The notes: generated from the letters alone by a model not told the origin. 54,677 nt of DNA from JAPSGM01 sp963777045 (GCA_963777045.1 CAVZPD010000002.1:1-54677), one strand, 5' to 3'. Shown: positions 41,921 through 50,440, counted from the stretch's first letter. Translations and numbers: made by a program.

Positions 41921-42337
41921 TTGACCAGCTCCGAACGAGTTCCCTACCAGCGGCACGTCTTCGTGTGCACCTCCGGCGACTGGTGCCCGGGGGTGGACGG
42001 CGACGGCCTCGGCGTGCACCAGGCCCTGAAGAAGGCCGTCGCGCGTCGTGGGCTCGACACCGCCGTGCGCGTCAACAACTCAGGCTGCCTCAACCAGTGC
42101 GGCCATGGACCCATGGTCGTGGTCTATCCGGATGCCGTCTGGTACGCCGGCGTCAAGGCCGATGACGTGGAGGAGATCGTCGAGTCGCACCTCGTCAACG
42201 GCGTGCCGGTGGATCGGCTCCGCTACCGGCCGGCGACGCCCGGCGCCAACAAGCTGCCTCGCGACTCGCAGGGTCGCGCCGTCCCAGACGATGCCGAGGG
42301 CCGCGGGCTGATCAGCGGGCCTACACTGCACCCATGA
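41921..42337 (+). CDS. Thioredoxin-like [2Fe-2S] ferredoxin
   Basis: The 138-residue protein has the thioredoxin-like ferredoxin pattern: cysteines in VFVCTSGDWCPG (residues about 16-21) and in NNSGCLNQCGHGPMVVVYPD (about 57-61) can bind a [2Fe-2S] cluster, and WYAGVKADDVEEIVESHL is the family's end. The tail after about residue 100 is polar and disordered. No ATG or GTG lies in frame before the conserved part; TTG at 41921 is the best start. Its stop overlaps the next gene (ATGA). Probably supplies electrons to an unknown partner, perhaps the ferritin-like protein next door. Confidence 0.82.
   Translation: MTSSERVPYQRHVFVCTSGDWCPGVDGDGLGVHQALKKAVARRGLDTAVRVNNSGCLNQCGHGPMVVVYPDAVWYAGVKADDVEEIVESHLVNGVPVDRLRYRPATPGANKLPRDSQGRAVPDDAEGRGLISGPTLHP
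42322..42336 (+). promoter_or_regulatory. Internal leaderless -10 element TACACT before the ferritin-like gene
   Basis: TACACT at 42322-42327, six bases, then ATG at 42334. It lies inside the end of the ferredoxin gene, so the ferritin-like gene could be transcribed alone as well as from the operon. Confidence 0.45.
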
Positions 42338-43665
42338 GCCAGAGCCGAATCGCGGGGGTCGAAGCCGTGCGCGGGCACGGCGCTGAAGATCACCACGAGG
42401 TGGCCATCCGCTTCGAGCACCGCGAGGCGCTGATCTACACCCTTGGCAAGGCCGCCGAGCTGGAGCACCTGGTCATGTGCCAGTACCTCTACGCAGCCTT
42501 CAGCCTCAAGGAGTCCGAAGCCGAGGGATTGGCGGCCGAGCACGTCCCGACGGTCAAGCGCTGGAAGCGCGAGCTGCTGGCCATCGGCGGGCAGGAGATG
42601 CTGCACCTGGCGCTGGTGCAGAACCTGCTCACCGCGGTGGGTGCCGCGCCCCGCCTGGCACGGCCCAACCTGCCGTTGCCGCCGCGCGCCTACCCGGCAG
42701 GGGTGCAGATCGCCCTCCTGCCCTTCGGCGAGGCAGCCCTCCGCCACTTCGCCTTCCTGGAGCGGCCGGAAGGCCACGACATGACCGATGCCGATGAGTT
42801 CGCCGCCCTCGAGAAGGCCGTCGAGCTGCCGCCCCCGGAGGCCGATGAGATCGGGCCCCGGCTGCAGGAGTTCGACACCATCGGGCACCTGTATCGGTCC
42901 ATCCAGGATGGGATCGCCGGCCTGGCCGAGAAGCTGGGGGAGGACGGGCTGTTCATCGGTCCACCCAAGGCGCAGGCCACCTCGAAGGACTTCCGCTGGG
43001 AGGAGCTGGTGGCGGTCCACGACGTCGCGTCGGCGCACGCGGCCATCGAGACGATCGTGGAGCAGGGCGAGGGCGCCCGCGGGGACTGGCGCGATGCCCA
43101 CTTCGGGCGCCTCATCCGCATGCTCGACGAGTACGTGGCGCTGCGCGAGGCGGATCCCTCGTTCGAGCCGGCGCGCCCGGTCGTGCTGGCGCACGTGCGC
43201 GAGCCCTCGTCCGGCGCCGAGGTCACGCTCATCGAGGACCCGTTCACCGCGCGGCTGGCCGACCTGCTGAACGCGACCTACGAGGTGCTGCTGCAGCTCC
43301 TGTCACGGTACTTCGCCAACGCCGGCGAGACGGAGGAGCAGCTGGCGGTCCTCGCCGACGTGGCCGTCACGCTGATGTTCGCCACCATCAAGCCGCTCGG
43401 CTCCGTCGTCGCGCGCCTGCCGGTCGGCCCTTCCCATCCGGGCGTGACAGCCGGACCGGCGCTCGAGCTCTTCTACGACGTCGACTACCTGCTGCCGCAC
43501 CGCGCGGCGGCCTGGACGATCATGACCGAGCGCCTGCGCGAGATCGCCGAGCTGGCGACCCGCTGCCGCGATGCCTGCGTCCCGGCCTTCATGCCGCACG
43601 TCGCCCGCGTGACCGATGCGCTGCGCGCCCAGGCCGATCGATTGGCGGCCGCCGCCGCGGAGTAG
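42334..43665 (+). CDS. Ferritin-fold protein, VioB/iminophenylpyruvate-dimer-synthase-like domain
   Basis: The 443-residue protein has the PF12902-like ferritin four-helix domain near the N-terminus: GKAAELEHLVMCQYLYAAFS (Glu and His ligands near residue 47), then LLAIGGQEMLHLALVQNLLT (Glu/His near 95) and GAAPRLARPNLPLPPRAYPA. A second helical half includes FDTIGHLYRSIQDGIAGLAE and LLNATYEVLLQLLSRYFANA. In VioB and RebD the domain joins two indole imines, but stand-alone genes are common in soil bacteria and presumably carry out a diiron or heme oxidation. Coupled to a 2Fe-2S ferredoxin (ATGA). Reaction unassigned. Confidence 0.8.
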   Translation: MSQSRIAGVEAVRGHGAEDHHEVAIRFEHREALIYTLGKAAELEHLVMCQYLYAAFSLKESEAEGLAAEHVPTVKRWKRELLAIGGQEMLHLALVQNLLTAVGAAPRLARPNLPLPPRAYPAGVQIALLPFGEAALRHFAFLERPEGHDMTDADEFAALEKAVELPPPEADEIGPRLQEFDTIGHLYRSIQDGIAGLAEKLGEDGLFIGPPKAQATSKDFRWEELVAVHDVASAHAAIETIVEQGEGARGDWRDAHFGRLIRMLDEYVALREADPSFEPARPVVLAHVREPSSGAEVTLIEDPFTARLADLLNATYEVLLQLLSRYFANAGETEEQLAVLADVAVTLMFATIKPLGSVVARLPVGPSHPGVTAGPALELFYDVDYLLPHRAAAWTIMTERLREIAELATRCRDACVPAFMPHVARVTDALRAQADRLAAAAAE

Positions 43666-43741
43666 CGCGAGCGCAGCTGCGATCCAGCGCCGCAGCCCGG
43701 ACGGGGGCCCCGGAGCGGCGACCGACCCCCCAGCCCCCCGG

Positions 43742-43809
43742 CTGTCAGCCCCTCCTTGTACGGCACGCGCCGCACGTGCCGCACGTGCCGTACGAGCCAT
43801 GCCTGACAG
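43742..43809. repeat. Nested inverted repeat with CACGTGCC units, copy A
   Basis: An outer stem CTGTCAG/CTGACAG (43742-43748, 43803-43809) encloses a perfect 10-bp inner stem GTACGGCACG/CGTGCCGTAC (43758-43767, 43784-43793). The loop is CGCCGCACGTGC-like. It sits in the 269-bp gap between the ferritin-like and MFS genes and may end transcription. A related sequence lies at 51058-51106. Confidence 0.6.
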
Positions 43810-43934
43810 GCGACGACCGACGCCTGATGGTGCCGGCGGGCTTCTACCACGGCCGCCCGCCGCGCCCTCGCGGCAGGCGTGGCCGGCACGACCGGCAACG
43901 GGGTACCCTGCCACCCTCTCGCGGAGACTGAAGC

Positions 43935-45575
43935 GTGGCGCACCGGGTCCTGGGCAACGCACGAACCGCCATTGCCGCGATCCGGCGCGTGGCGGGCAAC
44001 CCGGACATGCGGCGAGCCCTCCTGGGATGGATGCTCGGCTGGGCGGGCGAGTGGGCCTGGCTGGTGGCGCTCTTCGTCTACGCCTTCGGTGCCGGCGGCC
44101 TCGCCGTGGTGGGCCTGGTCGGGCTGGCGCGGACGCTGCCGGCGGCCATCCTCGCACCGCTGCTCGGCTCCATGGCCGACCGTGCACCGCGGCACCGCGT
44201 GCTGCTGGCCATCCACCTTGGGCGTGCGGCACTGCTGGCGGGCGCGACGCTCATCGTGGCGCTGGGTGGTCCATCGATCGTCGTCTACCTGATCGCGACG
44301 CTGGACGCGCTGCTGGCCGTGCTGCACCGACCGAGCCACATGGCGCTCCTGCCCGCGCTGGCACGGTCGCCTGACCAGCTGTTGGGCGCCAACGTCGCCT
44401 CTGCGACGGTGGAGGCGATCGGTATCTTCTCCGGCCCGGCCATCGGTGCCGCACTCCTTGCGACGAAGGTGGCGGCGCTCTCCTTCGCCGGCCCGGCGAT
44501 CCTCTTCGCCGTTGCCGCCGCGGGCGTGGCCGGCCTGCGGGTCGCGCCCAGCGCCGCGCTCGTCGATGCGGGAGCCTCGCGTTCAGTCCTGCGCGGGATT
44601 CGAGCGCTGCGGAGCCATCCACACGCCGCCCTGATCCTGGGGCTCTTCTCGGCACAGACGGTGGTGCGCGGGATCCTGGCCGTCCTCATCGTGGCCGGCG
44701 CGGTTGGGCTGTTCGAGATGGGGGAGGAAGGGGTCGGGCTGCTGAACTCGGCCGTCGGGGTCGGCGGCTTCCTGGGTGCGATCGCGGCGATGTCCATGGT
44801 CGGCCGCAGCCGGATGGCGACTCCGTTCCTGGTCGGCCTGGTGCTGTGGGGCGCGCCGATCGTGGTCACCGGCCTGCTACCGGTTGCGGCGGTGGCGCTG
44901 CTGGCCATGGCCGTGGTCGGGGCTGGTAACGCGCTGCTGGACGTGACCGGCTTCACGCTGCTGCAGCGCACCGTGCCGAACGCCTACCGGGGCAGCGTCT
45001 TCGGCCTCCTGGAGGCGATGGTGATGCTGACCGTGGGCGTCGGCAGCCTGCTGGGACCGATCCTGGTCGAGCTGCTCGGTGCACGTGGCGCATGGATCGC
45101 GGTCGGCTGCCTCCTGCCGCTCCTCGCGCTGGTCGCCGCGCCGGCCGTGTCGCGAGCCGACGCGCGTGCGGTCATCCCGGAGCGCGAGCTTCACCTGCTG
45201 CGAGGCGTCCCGATGCTCCAGGTGCTGCCATTGACCGCCCTCGAATGCGTCGCCGCCGACCTGCGGCCGATGCATGTCCCGGCCGGCGAGCCGATCATCC
45301 GCCGCGGCGACGTGGGCGACCGCTTCTACGTCATCGGCGCCGGCGAGGTCGAGGTGCGCGTCGGCGATCGCGTCATGCGGCGCCAGGGAGTGGGCGAATC
45401 CTTCGGCGAAGTCGCGCTGCTGCGCGACGTTCGGCGCACGGCGGACGTGGTGGCGCTGACGGACGTCGAGGTGCTCACCATCGGAAGGGCCGCCTTGCGC
45501 TCTGCGGTGACCGGCGATCACCAGAGCCTGGACGCTGCCGACGAGGTGGTGGCCGCGCGCCTGGCCGCCCGCTGA
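43935..45575 (+). CDS. Major-facilitator transporter fused to a cyclic-nucleotide-binding domain
   Basis: The first 405 residues are an MFS protein with about 12 spans: RRALLGWMLGWAGEWAWLVA opening and GSMADRAPRHRVLLAIHLGR in the loop 2-3 position. The remaining roughly 140 residues form a cNMP-binding domain: LRPMHVPAGEPIIRRGDVGD, FYVIGAGEVEVRVGDRVMRR, GVGESFGEVALLRDVRRTAD. The phosphate-binding cassette is FGEVALLRDVRRTADV, with the Glu and the Arg needed for cAMP/cGMP. Transport could thus be gated by cyclic nucleotide. GTG start at 43935 with GGAG about ten bases upstream. Substrate unknown. Two cyclases lie within 5 kb. Confidence 0.87.
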   Translation: MAHRVLGNARTAIAAIRRVAGNPDMRRALLGWMLGWAGEWAWLVALFVYAFGAGGLAVVGLVGLARTLPAAILAPLLGSMADRAPRHRVLLAIHLGRAALLAGATLIVALGGPSIVVYLIATLDALLAVLHRPSHMALLPALARSPDQLLGANVASATVEAIGIFSGPAIGAALLATKVAALSFAGPAILFAVAAAGVAGLRVAPSAALVDAGASRSVLRGIRALRSHPHAALILGLFSAQTVVRGILAVLIVAGAVGLFEMGEEGVGLLNSAVGVGGFLGAIAAMSMVGRSRMATPFLVGLVLWGAPIVVTGLLPVAAVALLAMAVVGAGNALLDVTGFTLLQRTVPNAYRGSVFGLLEAMVMLTVGVGSLLGPILVELLGARGAWIAVGCLLPLLALVAAPAVSRADARAVIPERELHLLRGVPMLQVLPLTALECVAADLRPMHVPAGEPIIRRGDVGDRFYVIGAGEVEVRVGDRVMRRQGVGESFGEVALLRDVRRTADVVALTDVEVLTIGRAALRSAVTGDHQSLDAADEVVAARLAAR

Positions 45576-45638
45576 GGCACGATCAAGTTAAGGGCTAGCC
45601 CCATGGTCGCGCGGCCTGACGCCACCCATACTGCGGCG

Positions 45639-46703
45639 ATGCGTGGTCGCTTGGTGGCAGGTGTATGGCTCCTGGCTTTCATCACGGCCTCATGCCGCGG
45701 GATCGTCGGGGGAACGCCGGCGGCCTCCGCGGAGGCAACCAGTACGGTCCCCGTGCCGGGAAGCGCCAGCGCCGAGCCCTCGGCGAGCGAGTCCCAGCCG
45801 TCTCCATCGTCATCCTCGCTCCCAGCGACGCACCCGGCCGCCGGACTGGCCCTCGTCCGACCGCCCGAGCCCGGTCAGATCGCCACCCACGTGTACGTGG
45901 TCGAGCCGGACGGGACGCTTCGCCAGGTCACCGGCCTCAGCCGCGACTCAGCTGGGGCCAGCACGCCGGAATGGTCGCCGGATGGCCGGCAGCTCGCCTT
46001 CGGCCCGCCCAAGAACGGCGCGGGGCTCCTCTTCGACGTCGGCGTCGTCAACGCCGATGGGACCGGAGAGCGCGTGCTGGGCCAGGGCGCCAACCCGCAC
46101 TGGTCGCCGGACGGCACGCGGCTGCTCTTCGTGGAGGTGGACGACGTGACGAGCGAGCCGCACTCGATCTACGTGGCGGACGTTGCCGGCGGCACCGTGA
46201 CGGAGGTCGCGCGGGGTGACGACGCGCGATGGCTGCCCGACGGGACGCGGATCGTCTTCCAGCGCAACGTCGACGGCGTGGTCAGCGCCGTGATCGGACC
46301 GGCCACGGGGGGTGAGGCGATCGAGCTCGCCCACGATGCCGCCGTCGCCTGGTCGGAGGGCGGCGACCTCCTGGTCGTGCGCGACGGCGCAATCTGGTTG
46401 GCGGACGCCGATGGCTCACATCAGCGCCGGCTGAGCGCTGGCTTTGACCCGGTCTGGTCACCCGACGGCGACCTCATCGCCTTCAGCTCCGGCTTCTCCG
46501 ACGAGGGCGTGCCGCTCCTGTCCGTCATGGACGCGACGGGGAGCGTGCGCTGGGAGAACGTGCCGGGCGCGCGCCCCAGCTGGTCGCCGGACGGCAGCCG
46601 CCTGGCGGTGGTGGACCACCAGCGAACGTCGGTCGTGGTCCTGGACGCCGCGACGGGCGCCTCGCTCTGGGAGACCGAGGGCAGCGATCCCTCCTGGAAC
46701 TAG
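45639..46703 (+). CDS. TolB-like beta-propeller lipoprotein
   Basis: The lipoprotein signal MRGRLVAGVWLLAFITASCR (lipobox TASC) and a Ser/Ala/Pro linker to about residue 70 precede six to seven propeller repeats. Each has the WD40-like/TolB mark PxWSPDG: TPEWSPDGRQLAF, NPHWSPDGTRLLF, ARWLPDGTRIVF, DPVWSPDGDLIAF and RPSWSPDGSRLAV. It is an outer-face protein that probably binds a partner or polymer through the propeller. The ATG at 45639 is preferred to the one at 45603 because the signal peptide starts there. 354 aa. 63 bp after the MFS gene. Confidence 0.8.
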   Translation: MRGRLVAGVWLLAFITASCRGIVGGTPAASAEATSTVPVPGSASAEPSASESQPSPSSSSLPATHPAAGLALVRPPEPGQIATHVYVVEPDGTLRQVTGLSRDSAGASTPEWSPDGRQLAFGPPKNGAGLLFDVGVVNADGTGERVLGQGANPHWSPDGTRLLFVEVDDVTSEPHSIYVADVAGGTVTEVARGDDARWLPDGTRIVFQRNVDGVVSAVIGPATGGEAIELAHDAAVAWSEGGDLLVVRDGAIWLADADGSHQRRLSAGFDPVWSPDGDLIAFSSGFSDEGVPLLSVMDATGSVRWENVPGARPSWSPDGSRLAVVDHQRTSVVVLDAATGASLWETEGSDPSWN

Positions 46704-46832
46704 CTTCGCAACGCTAGGCCCGCGCCACCATTCGGTACTCCTCCACCAGCATCCACGCCTCGCCGTCGAGCGTGTACGACTTGACCCTGGGCCCGATGCT
46801 GAAGGGAGCACGAATGCGCGGGGAAAAGCCCC

Positions 46833-47633
46833 ATGGGCCGAGAATCGGAGCGAAGCCTGGACGAAGCCTTCTGGCGCGACTTCCTGACCCACGGCCACGT
46901 CAGCGAGCGAGTCGGCCGTCGGGTCTTCCGCCGCCTGCCGCACGGCCCGCGATGCCGGATGTGCGCGGCGCCGTTCGCGGGTGCCGGGGCGCCGCTGATG
47001 CGCCTCATCGGGAAGCGGCCGTCCTCGGGCAACCCGACCATGTGCACGTCCTGCTTCGACTTCATGAGCGCGCACCACGGCGGCGCGGAGATCGAGGGCA
47101 GCCTGCTCTTCGCCGATATCCGCGGCTCGACCAGCCTGGCGGAGGGCATGTCAGCCGGCGAGTTTCGCTCCCTGCTCGACCGCTTCTACACGACCGCCAG
47201 CGGCGTGGTCTTCGAGCACGACGGGTTCGTCGACAAGTTCGTGGGGGATGAAGTCGTCGCGACCTTCTTCCCGCTGCTCAGCGGCCAGCGGCACGCGGCC
47301 CGGGCCGTCGAGACGGCAACAGCGCTGCTGCGCGCCACCGGGCACGAAGATCGCGCTGGGCCGTGGGTGCCGCTTGGCGCGGGCGTGCACACCGGGCGTG
47401 CCTGGTTCGGCGCGGTGGGCGAGGGCGATCACGTCGAGCTGACCGCGGTTGGCGACGCGGTGAACACCGCTGCCCGCCTCGCCGCCAGCGCGCGGCAGGG
47501 CGAGGTCGTCGTCTCGATGGCAGCCGCCAGCGCGGCCGGACTCGGCCCCGACCTCGAGCGGCGTTCGCTGGAGCTGAAGGGCAAGCAGGATCGGTTCGAG
47601 GTGGTCACGCTGCTGGTCGAGCCGATCGTGTGA
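46833..47633 (+). CDS. Class III nucleotide cyclase with N-terminal Cys4 module
   Basis: The cyclase domain (about residues 85-265) keeps the key positions: metal Asp in SLLFADIRGSTSLAEGM, lysine and second Asp in DGFVDKFVGDEVVATFF, HTGRAWFGAVGEGDHVELTA and the transition-state Asn/Arg in VGDAVNTAARLAASA. It should make cAMP or cGMP. The first 80 residues hold an unusual module: EAFWRDFLTHGHVSERVGRR, then CRMCAAPFAG and, 31 residues after the second Cys, CTSCFDFM, two CxxC pairs that could bind zinc or an Fe-S cluster and sense metal or redox state. A close paralogue is at 48894-49688. GGAG is distant from the ATG; the start is fixed by the shared FW(R/Q)DF head. Confidence 0.85.
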   Translation: MGRESERSLDEAFWRDFLTHGHVSERVGRRVFRRLPHGPRCRMCAAPFAGAGAPLMRLIGKRPSSGNPTMCTSCFDFMSAHHGGAEIEGSLLFADIRGSTSLAEGMSAGEFRSLLDRFYTTASGVVFEHDGFVDKFVGDEVVATFFPLLSGQRHAARAVETATALLRATGHEDRAGPWVPLGAGVHTGRAWFGAVGEGDHVELTAVGDAVNTAARLAASARQGEVVVSMAAASAAGLGPDLERRSLELKGKQDRFEVVTLLVEPIV

Positions 47634-47679
47634 CGAAACGCGCCTGGTAGCCGTCAGAGCAGCGTAGGGAGGGAGACGC

Positions 47680-48012
47680 ATGCGAATGTACGGCGCGCCC
47701 AGGTTTCCGGAGAAGGTCCAGGCGACGATCCACTGGGTGCCACCGCTGATCGCGATCCCGATCGCAACCGCGGTCGGCATCTACGGCCTGTCGCTCGGTC
47801 GCGACTGGCGGCTCACGGCCAGCACGCTGCCACTCGACGCCGGTCCGGAGCGCGGCATGCTGCTCGTCGCCGCCGCAGCCGTCGTCACCATGGTCGGCGG
47901 CCTGGGGTTGATGGTCACGCTGCGCGGAGCCATCGGCGTATGGCTCTTCGCGATCGGCGTGGCCCTCGTCTGTGGCGTGATGGTCGGCTTCGTGACCGGC
48001 CCAACGGTGTGA
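47680..48012 (+). CDS. Hypothetical membrane protein, three spans
   Basis: The 110-residue protein has spans near residues 22-40 (PPLIAIPIATAVGIYGLSLG), 60-80 (MLLVAAAAVVTMVGGLGLMV) and 84-105 (GVWLFAIGVALVCGVMVGFV). AGGGAGGGAG precedes the ATG at 47680, a very strong ribosome-binding site. No conserved family is recognised. It sits between the two paralogous cyclases. It ends four bases from the convergent gene. Confidence 0.65.
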   Translation: MRMYGAPRFPEKVQATIHWVPPLIAIPIATAVGIYGLSLGRDWRLTASTLPLDAGPERGMLLVAAAAVVTMVGGLGLMVTLRGAIGVWLFAIGVALVCGVMVGFVTGPTV

Positions 48013-48015
48013 GCT

Positions 48016-48324
48016 TCAGCGGCTGATGCCTGCGGCCAGCAGGCGGAGGCTGGCCGAGAACATGTCCGGTGCGGCCATCACCGCGCCGCTGGTTCGTGCG
48101 CCGAAGGGGGAGAGCGCGGCCACCAGCGCTTCCCGCGCGGTCGAACCGAGCCCCGTCGTCGTGCGCGAACCGACCTGGACCGATGCCACGCGCCGCTCCC
48201 CGGCTTCCGCGATGCGCACGCGCACGCTATCGGCCAAGCCGATGACGCGGAGCTCGAAGCCAATGCCGTTCCCGCTCTCCATGACACGATCCTCGTCCCC
48301 CATCGCGACAGCTGTCTGTCGCAC
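48016..48324 (-). CDS. Hypothetical soluble protein
   Basis: The 102-residue frame reads ELRVIGLADSVRVRIAEAGE, RRVASVQVGSRTTTGLGSTA and REALVAALSPFGARTSGAVM: two beta strands, then helices, a double-stranded-RNA-binding-like or ACT-like mix. The true start may be the ATG at 48303 (MGDEDRVME), because a GACAGCTGTC palindrome lies between the two ATGs. No family recognised. Confidence 0.5.
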   Translation of the reverse strand: MRQTAVAMGDEDRVMESGNGIGFELRVIGLADSVRVRIAEAGERRVASVQVGSRTTTGLGSTAREALVAALSPFGARTSGAVMAAPDMFSASLRLLAAGISR

Positions 48325-48336
48325 TCGAAGACGGAG

Positions 48337-48819
48337 TCAGACGCCGACGAGGGCTAGGTCGGTCGCGACGCCCAGGGCGACGTGCCCGGCCAGCCCGCGC
48401 AGGTGCGCCGCTGCCGGGTAGGCCGGCGGAGGTCCAGAGAGGCCCAGCGCGGTGTTCATCAGCTCGTCGTTGAGCGCGAAGGTGAGCACGCCGTAGACCA
48501 GCCCGCGACCGGCGCCCAGCAACGGCACGCGATCGCGAAGCAGGGCATACAGCACGCCGGGACCGATTCCCAGCAGGTAGTGCGTCGCCTGCTCAACCTT
48601 CGGCGTCGCCTGCGGGCTGAATCGCACGCCGGTCACCCGGCTGCCCAGGTCCACCAGGTTCGGGACCGATGGTTTGCCGTTCGGCCAGGCCGCCTCCTCC
48701 TGTGCCTTGTCTTCGGCGCTCTCCCGCTCATACATGGCGGTGGTCACGCGGTCCATGACCCAGGTGCCGATGGCGCCCGCCGCGGCGCCGCGCGCCACTG
48801 TCCAGATGAATCCACTCAT
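48337..48819 (-). CDS. DUF1440/YagU-like membrane protein
   Basis: The 160-residue protein starts FIWTVARGAAAGAIGTWVMD, with the glycine-rich first span and RVTTAMYERES seen in DUF1440 (YagU) proteins. GIGPGVLYALLRDRVPLLGA and GLVYGVLTFALNDELMNTAL are further spans, ending ATDLALVGV. YagU in E. coli affects acid tolerance by an unknown route. Same strand as the small gene downstream, gap 12 bases. Confidence 0.7.
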   Translation of the reverse strand: MSGFIWTVARGAAAGAIGTWVMDRVTTAMYERESAEDKAQEEAAWPNGKPSVPNLVDLGSRVTGVRFSPQATPKVEQATHYLLGIGPGVLYALLRDRVPLLGAGRGLVYGVLTFALNDELMNTALGLSGPPPAYPAAAHLRGLAGHVALGVATDLALVGV

Positions 48820-48893
48820 GGCGAGCAGCGTAATGCACGAGTGATGCCGGGCGGCGGTTGCAGGCCCGTCATCGCCGGGAGCATGCTGACGTC

Positions 48894-49688
48894 ATGGCAT
48901 CGGGCCGGCAGCATGGCGACAAGAGCGACGAGTTCTGGCAGGACTTCATGACCCATCCCGATTCCATGATGCGGGTCGGTCGCCACTTCCTCAGCCGGTT
49001 GCCCAACAGCCCGCGTTGCCAGCTGTGCGCCGCACCGTTCACCGGGTGGGGCGGGGGAGTCATGAAGCTCATCGGCAAGGAGCAGTCGCAGTCGAGCCCC
49101 AGCATGTGCAACAGCTGCGAGAAGATCCTGCTGAAGCACCACGGCGGCGCCGAGGTGCAGGGCGCCATGCTCTTCGCCGATATCCGCGGCTCGACCGCGC
49201 TCGCCGAGCGGATGTCGCCGTCCGAGTTCCGGGCCCTGCTCGACCGCTTCTACGATGCCGCCACCAAGGCCGTCTTCGCCCACGGCGGGACGCTCGACAA
49301 ATTCGTGGGTGACGAGGTCGTGGCGGTCTTCGCGCCCCTCAGCGGTCGCAACTACGCCGCGCAGGCGGTGGATGCGGCGCGAGACGTGCTGACCAACACC
49401 GGCCACGGCGATGCCGGCGGTCCCTGGGCGCCGGTCGGCGCGGGGGTGCACACCGGCCTCGTCTGGTTCGGGGTTGTCGGCGAGGGCGCCTCCGTCGACA
49501 TCACCGTGGTCGGGGACCCGGTGAACGTCGCCGCCCGGCTCGCCGCGGCGGCGAAGACCGGCGAGATCCTCGTCTCGGCGGACGCGGCATCGGCGGCCGG
49601 GCTGGATGCGGGACTGGAGAAGCGGAGCCTGGAGCTGAAGGGCAAGCAGGCGGCGACCGAGGTCGTGAGCCTGCGCATCGGTCCATGA
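48894..49688 (+). CDS. Class III nucleotide cyclase with N-terminal Cys4 module (paralogue)
   Basis: 264-residue paralogue of the gene at 46833: DEFWQDFMTHPDSMMRVGRH head, CQLCAAPFTGWGG and CNSCEKILLKHHGG cysteine pairs, then AMLFADIRGSTALAERMSPS, GTLDKFVGDEVVAVFAPLSG, HTGLVWFGVVGEGASVDITV and VGDPVNVAARLAAAA. Both metal Asp residues, the lysine and the Asn/Arg are kept, so it should be active. CATGCT lies six bases before the ATG, close to the leaderless pattern. The stop overlaps the methyltransferase start (ATGA). Presence of two copies within 2 kb points to duplication with divergence in the sensor module. Confidence 0.86.
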   Translation: MASGRQHGDKSDEFWQDFMTHPDSMMRVGRHFLSRLPNSPRCQLCAAPFTGWGGGVMKLIGKEQSQSSPSMCNSCEKILLKHHGGAEVQGAMLFADIRGSTALAERMSPSEFRALLDRFYDAATKAVFAHGGTLDKFVGDEVVAVFAPLSGRNYAAQAVDAARDVLTNTGHGDAGGPWAPVGAGVHTGLVWFGVVGEGASVDITVVGDPVNVAARLAAAAKTGEILVSADAASAAGLDAGLEKRSLELKGKQAATEVVSLRIGP

Positions 49689-50401
49689 TCCCGTCCCCAA
49701 GGCAGGTCCTGGGCGAGATCCAGGGCGGGCGGGTGCTCGACGTCGCGACCGGTGGTGGTGGCTTCATCGGCTTCCTGGTCGATGGGCTGGCCGGCTACGA
49801 CGAGATCATCGGCATCGACCTCGACCCTGCCAAGGAAGCGGCCTTCGTTGGTGCGGCGCGGCCACGAACCCGGTTCGAGGTGCGCGACGCATCCGCGACA
49901 GGCTACGCCGATGCCTCCTTCGACACCGTGGCCGTGGCGAATTCGCTCCACCATTTCCCGGAGCCGAGTGCCGTGCTGCGCGAAATGCAGCGGGTCCTTC
50001 GTCCCGGCGGCTGGATGATCGTGTTCGAGATGTACCGCGATCACCAGGAGCCGCCGCAGCAGACGCACGTCGAGCTGCACCACTGGTGGGGCGCGATCGA
50101 CACGCGGCGCGGCATCACGCACCGCGCGACCTACTCGCGCCAGGAGCTGCTGGACCTGGTTGAGCCGATGAACCTCCGCGACCTGCGCCTCACCGATGTC
50201 GCCTACCCGGAGGACGACCCGCTCGATCCGGAGTCGCTGACCGAGATGCGGGAGGTGATCGACCGCTACCGCGAACTCGCGGCCGGCGATTCAGGGCTCA
50301 TCGCGCGCGGCGTCGCATTGCGCGAACGGCTGGAGTCGGTGGGGATCCGCGGAGCGACATCGGTCTGCATCGTCGGCGCTGCTCCCGTTCAGCAAGTGTG
50401 A
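49685..50401 (+). CDS. SAM-dependent methyltransferase, UbiE-like
   Basis: The 238-residue class I methyltransferase has motif I GGRVLDVATGGGGFIGFLVD (residues 14-33), the acidic end of strand 2 GIDLDP, RDASATGYADASFDTVAVAN, then NSLHHFPEPSAVLREMQRVL and RPGGWMIVFEMYRDHQEP. Motifs resemble the ubiquinone/menaquinone and small-molecule group (Methyltransf_11). The N-terminus is shorter than usual, so the helix capping the cofactor is missing. Coupled to the cyclase by ATGA. Substrate unknown. Confidence 0.82.
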   Translation: MIPSPRQVLGEIQGGRVLDVATGGGGFIGFLVDGLAGYDEIIGIDLDPAKEAAFVGAARPRTRFEVRDASATGYADASFDTVAVANSLHHFPEPSAVLREMQRVLRPGGWMIVFEMYRDHQEPPQQTHVELHHWWGAIDTRRGITHRATYSRQELLDLVEPMNLRDLRLTDVAYPEDDPLDPESLTEMREVIDRYRELAAGDSGLIARGVALRERLESVGIRGATSVCIVGAAPVQQV

Positions 50402-50440
50402 TACCGTATGCGCACAGCAAGCCACATTACCAAGGTGGAA

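Noticed and set aside
42334..43665. Violacein/rebeccamycin-type bisindole cluster
   Set aside because: Only one VioB-like domain is present, with no tryptophan oxidase or monooxygenase nearby.
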